From: Bacteroidia bacterium
GTDB lineage: Bacteria > Bacteroidota > Bacteroidia > Flavobacteriales > Flavobacteriaceae
Reading direction: 5' to 3'
Length of the DNA: 8,609 bases
NCBI GenBank assembly: GCA_030425715.1
Contig: JAUIAA010000078.1
Span: 1 to 8,609 of the forward strand
The notes under the pieces were generated by a model. The model ran no database searches. It was not told where the DNA came from and was given only the letters and a program-made list of their open reading frames with translations. Both the position numbers and the translations under genes were made by a program. Within the stretch, counting starts at the first letter, position 1; each line of letters begins with the position of its first letter. Of this stretch, positions 7,183 through 8,609 are shown piece by piece.

Positions 7183-7211
7183 AAAAACACCTGCTATAAA
7201 CAGGTGTTTTT
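7183..7211. terminator. Bidirectional intrinsic terminator between convergent genes
   Basis: Arms AAAAACACCTG (7183-7193) and CAGGTGTTTTT (7201-7211) form an 11-bp perfect stem with a 7-nt CTATAAA loop. A-rich sequence on the left gives a U tract to - strand transcripts, and the T run on the right does the same for + strand transcripts. It lies between the lipoprotein stop (7157) and the dipeptidase stop (7215), so it can serve both genes. Confidence 0.9.
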
Positions 7212-7214
7212 ATG

Positions 7215-8315
7215 TTAATGGTAGTTTTTAGCAATTTCTTGTACTTCATCTAAAACCCGTAATAGGTTTAGCCCCCAAAGTTTGGCTATCTGATTTTTAT
7301 TATAGCCTCTTTTAACCAATTCTAAGGTTACATTAAAAGTTTCTGATGCATTTTTCCAGCCCTCAATACCTCCACCACCATCAAAGTCAGAGCTAATTCC
7401 TACATGGTCAATACCAATCAATTGTACCATATAATCAATATGGTTTACAAAGTCAACCACAGATGCACCTTTTTCGGCGGTTAAATAGCCATCAAAAGCA
7501 ACGGCTTGTACAACCCCATTGTTTTTTGCAATTAGTTTTAAAAGTTTGTCGTTTAAGTTTCTACTATGGTTAAACATAGTTTGAGAAGAAGAATGTGATG
7601 CAATAACGGGTGCTTTAGATAGCATTAATATTTCTTCATTTGCTTTATCAGATGGATGAGACAAATCGATCATCATACCCACCTTATTCATTTCTTCTAC
7701 CCATTGCTTTCCTAATGCACTCAGCCCATTATGCAACCAGACTTGGTCTTTTTCTCCTGTATTGCTATCGCTTAATTGACTATGCCCATTATGGGCTGGT
7801 GACATATACCTAGCCCCTAAATCGTAAAATTTCTTTACATTATTTAAATCCGTAGCAATTGGAAATCCATTTTCAACGCCAATCATAACCACTTTTTTTC
7901 CGGCTGCATGAATTCTTTTTACATCTTTTGAGGTTAACGCAAGTTCAACTTGATCTGGCGCAAAATCATTTACCAACCTGTGAATTGCGTTAAATTTATC
8001 CATAGCATTTTGATAAGCTTTGGCATAACCTTCGCTATTCAATTCACCTTGTCCTGTATAAACAATAAGCCAAGCTACATCTAAACCTCCTTGTTGCATT
8101 TTAGGTAGATTTACTTGCGTGTTTAAGTCTTGCGTGTAGTTCTTGTTTTTTGTAAAATTATTTACATTAAAATCATCATGTGTATCAATGGTAATAACCT
8201 TGTTGTGAATTTTTTTTGCTTTTTGTACTAGTTTTTCTTGGGGTAAATTTTGTTGTGCCATTAGAAAAGGGGATGTCAATAAGCATAGAACTAAAAATGA
8301 ATTTTTAAGATGCAT
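7215..8315 (-). CDS. Exported membrane-dipeptidase-family (peptidase M19) metallohydrolase
   Basis: Members of this family are zinc enzymes of the amidohydrolase fold that cleave dipeptides, including ones with a D-residue at the second position, and sometimes beta-lactams. The 366-residue protein has a signal peptide (MHLKNSFLVLCLLTSPFLMA) with probable cleavage near residues 20-22, so it should act in the periplasm. Expected metal and substrate residues are present: His46 and Asp48 (DTHDD), the bridging Glu148 (IGVENG), His220 (IDLSHPS), His241 (VIASHSS), Arg252 (NHSRN) and Asp310 (ISSDFDGG). GARYMSPAHNG at 167-177 and the C-terminal KLWGLNLLRVL (346-356) are also typical of the family. Length is normal and nothing appears broken. 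The likely role is salvage or turnover of peptides, perhaps peptidoglycan-derived. The gene stands alone, ends at a shared hairpin terminator and has 294 bp of non-coding DNA upstream in the window. Confidence 0.93.
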   Translation of the reverse strand: MHLKNSFLVLCLLTSPFLMAQQNLPQEKLVQKAKKIHNKVITIDTHDDFNVNNFTKNKNYTQDLNTQVNLPKMQQGGLDVAWLIVYTGQGELNSEGYAKAYQNAMDKFNAIHRLVNDFAPDQVELALTSKDVKRIHAAGKKVVMIGVENGFPIATDLNNVKKFYDLGARYMSPAHNGHSQLSDSNTGEKDQVWLHNGLSALGKQWVEEMNKVGMMIDLSHPSDKANEEILMLSKAPVIASHSSSQTMFNHSRNLNDKLLKLIAKNNGVVQAVAFDGYLTAEKGASVVDFVNHIDYMVQLIGIDHVGISSDFDGGGGIEGWKNASETFNVTLELVKRGYNKNQIAKLWGLNLLRVLDEVQEIAKNYH

Positions 8316-8609
8316 GTTTTTATAAAATTAAAAATTGAAAGTGATAAAGATAAGCAATTCAAAAAGGAGTGTGCAGTTAAAAATGTGGAATAAAAACTGT
8401 AAATTATAAATTGAATACTACACTAATTGGTTTGCGATATATTCATTTTAATAGACTTAATAATAGCAAAATCTTTATGATACACTACATCTTTTAATAT
8501 TGCTATAATTTTATAAATAAATGGAGTATTAATATACTTTTAAAACAGTTGGTTTTTGCCCTAAAAAAATCGTTGAACATTGTAAAATATTAGAACATAA
8601 AAATTGTAA
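8316..8609. other. AT-rich non-coding tail upstream of the dipeptidase gene
   Basis: No credible gene is seen on either strand; the longest - strand ATG frame (from 8580) has 25 codons and no recognisable features. The stretch should contain the dipeptidase promoter on the - strand, but no clear Bacteroidota consensus was found. It holds the inverted repeat at 8459-8510. The window end leaves open whether it also serves a neighbouring gene further right. Confidence 0.65.
8459..8510. repeat. 52-bp inverted repeat sharing its core with the 6166-6273 element
   Basis: Positions 8459-8472 and 8497-8510 are reverse complements at 12 of 14 positions, with a perfect 7-bp core ATAGCAA (8463-8469) and TTGCTAT (8500-8506). 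The same core occurs at the ends of the 108-bp element. Aligning the right ends, 8500-8520 and 6259-6279 agree at 18 of 21 positions, beginning with nine identical bases TTGCTATAA and ending with AAATAA. The interior (24 bp) does not match. It may be a degenerate or internally deleted copy of the same repeat, or a shared binding site. Confidence 0.45.

Noticed and set aside
7052..7249. Minus-strand 65-codon frame across the end of the unknown lipoprotein and the terminator
   Set aside because: It spans a strong hairpin terminator and overlaps two supported genes; a shadow frame.

Overview
The window looks like a piece of the chromosome of a marine-type Bacteroidota, most likely a flavobacterium. 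The evidence is strong AT-richness, start codons preceded by A-rich leaders without Shine-Dalgarno sequences, several lipoproteins with short signal peptides, a DcaP-type outer-membrane porin, and an exported formylglycine-type sulfatase of the sort used on sulfated algal polysaccharides. No tRNA, rRNA, CRISPR array, transposase or phage gene is visible. This organism call is an inference from these traits.

Layout. Positions 1-3278 (+ strand) carry two genes in tandem, 55 bp apart: the 3' part of a DcaP-like outer-membrane beta-barrel, then a 721-residue lipoprotein with eight CxxCH haem-binding motifs followed by helical repeats and TPRs. The next two genes are on the - strand: a lipoprotein combining a COG3650-like domain with a META/HslJ domain (3289-4131), whose stop lies only about 10 bp from the convergent cytochrome stop, and an exported arylsulfatase (4300-5871) with its own strong intrinsic terminator at 4262-4287. 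A 620-bp intergenic region (5872-6491) follows, and contains a 108-bp element bounded by near-perfect 17-bp inverted repeats. Then come a small lipoprotein of unknown function (6492-7157, +) and an exported M19 membrane-dipeptidase-family protein (7215-8315, -). Those two converge on a shared bidirectional hairpin terminator (7183-7211). The last 294 bp are non-coding and hold a second, smaller inverted repeat with the same ATAGCAA/TTGCTAT core.

How the genes relate. Nearly all the products are predicted to be exported to the periplasm, outer membrane or cell surface, so this is an envelope-directed neighbourhood. It does not look like one biochemical pathway. The only convincing functional pair is the porin plus multihaem cytochrome. 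The sulfatase, dipeptidase and META lipoprotein each seem to be separate transcription units; no SusC/SusD pair, glycoside hydrolase or sulfatase-maturing enzyme is present here.

Most notable are (1) the porin-octahaem cytochrome pair, whose electron-transfer role is open, and (2) the pair of related intergenic dyad elements (6166-6273 and 8459-8510), which may be copies of a small non-autonomous repeat or a structured or regulatory site.
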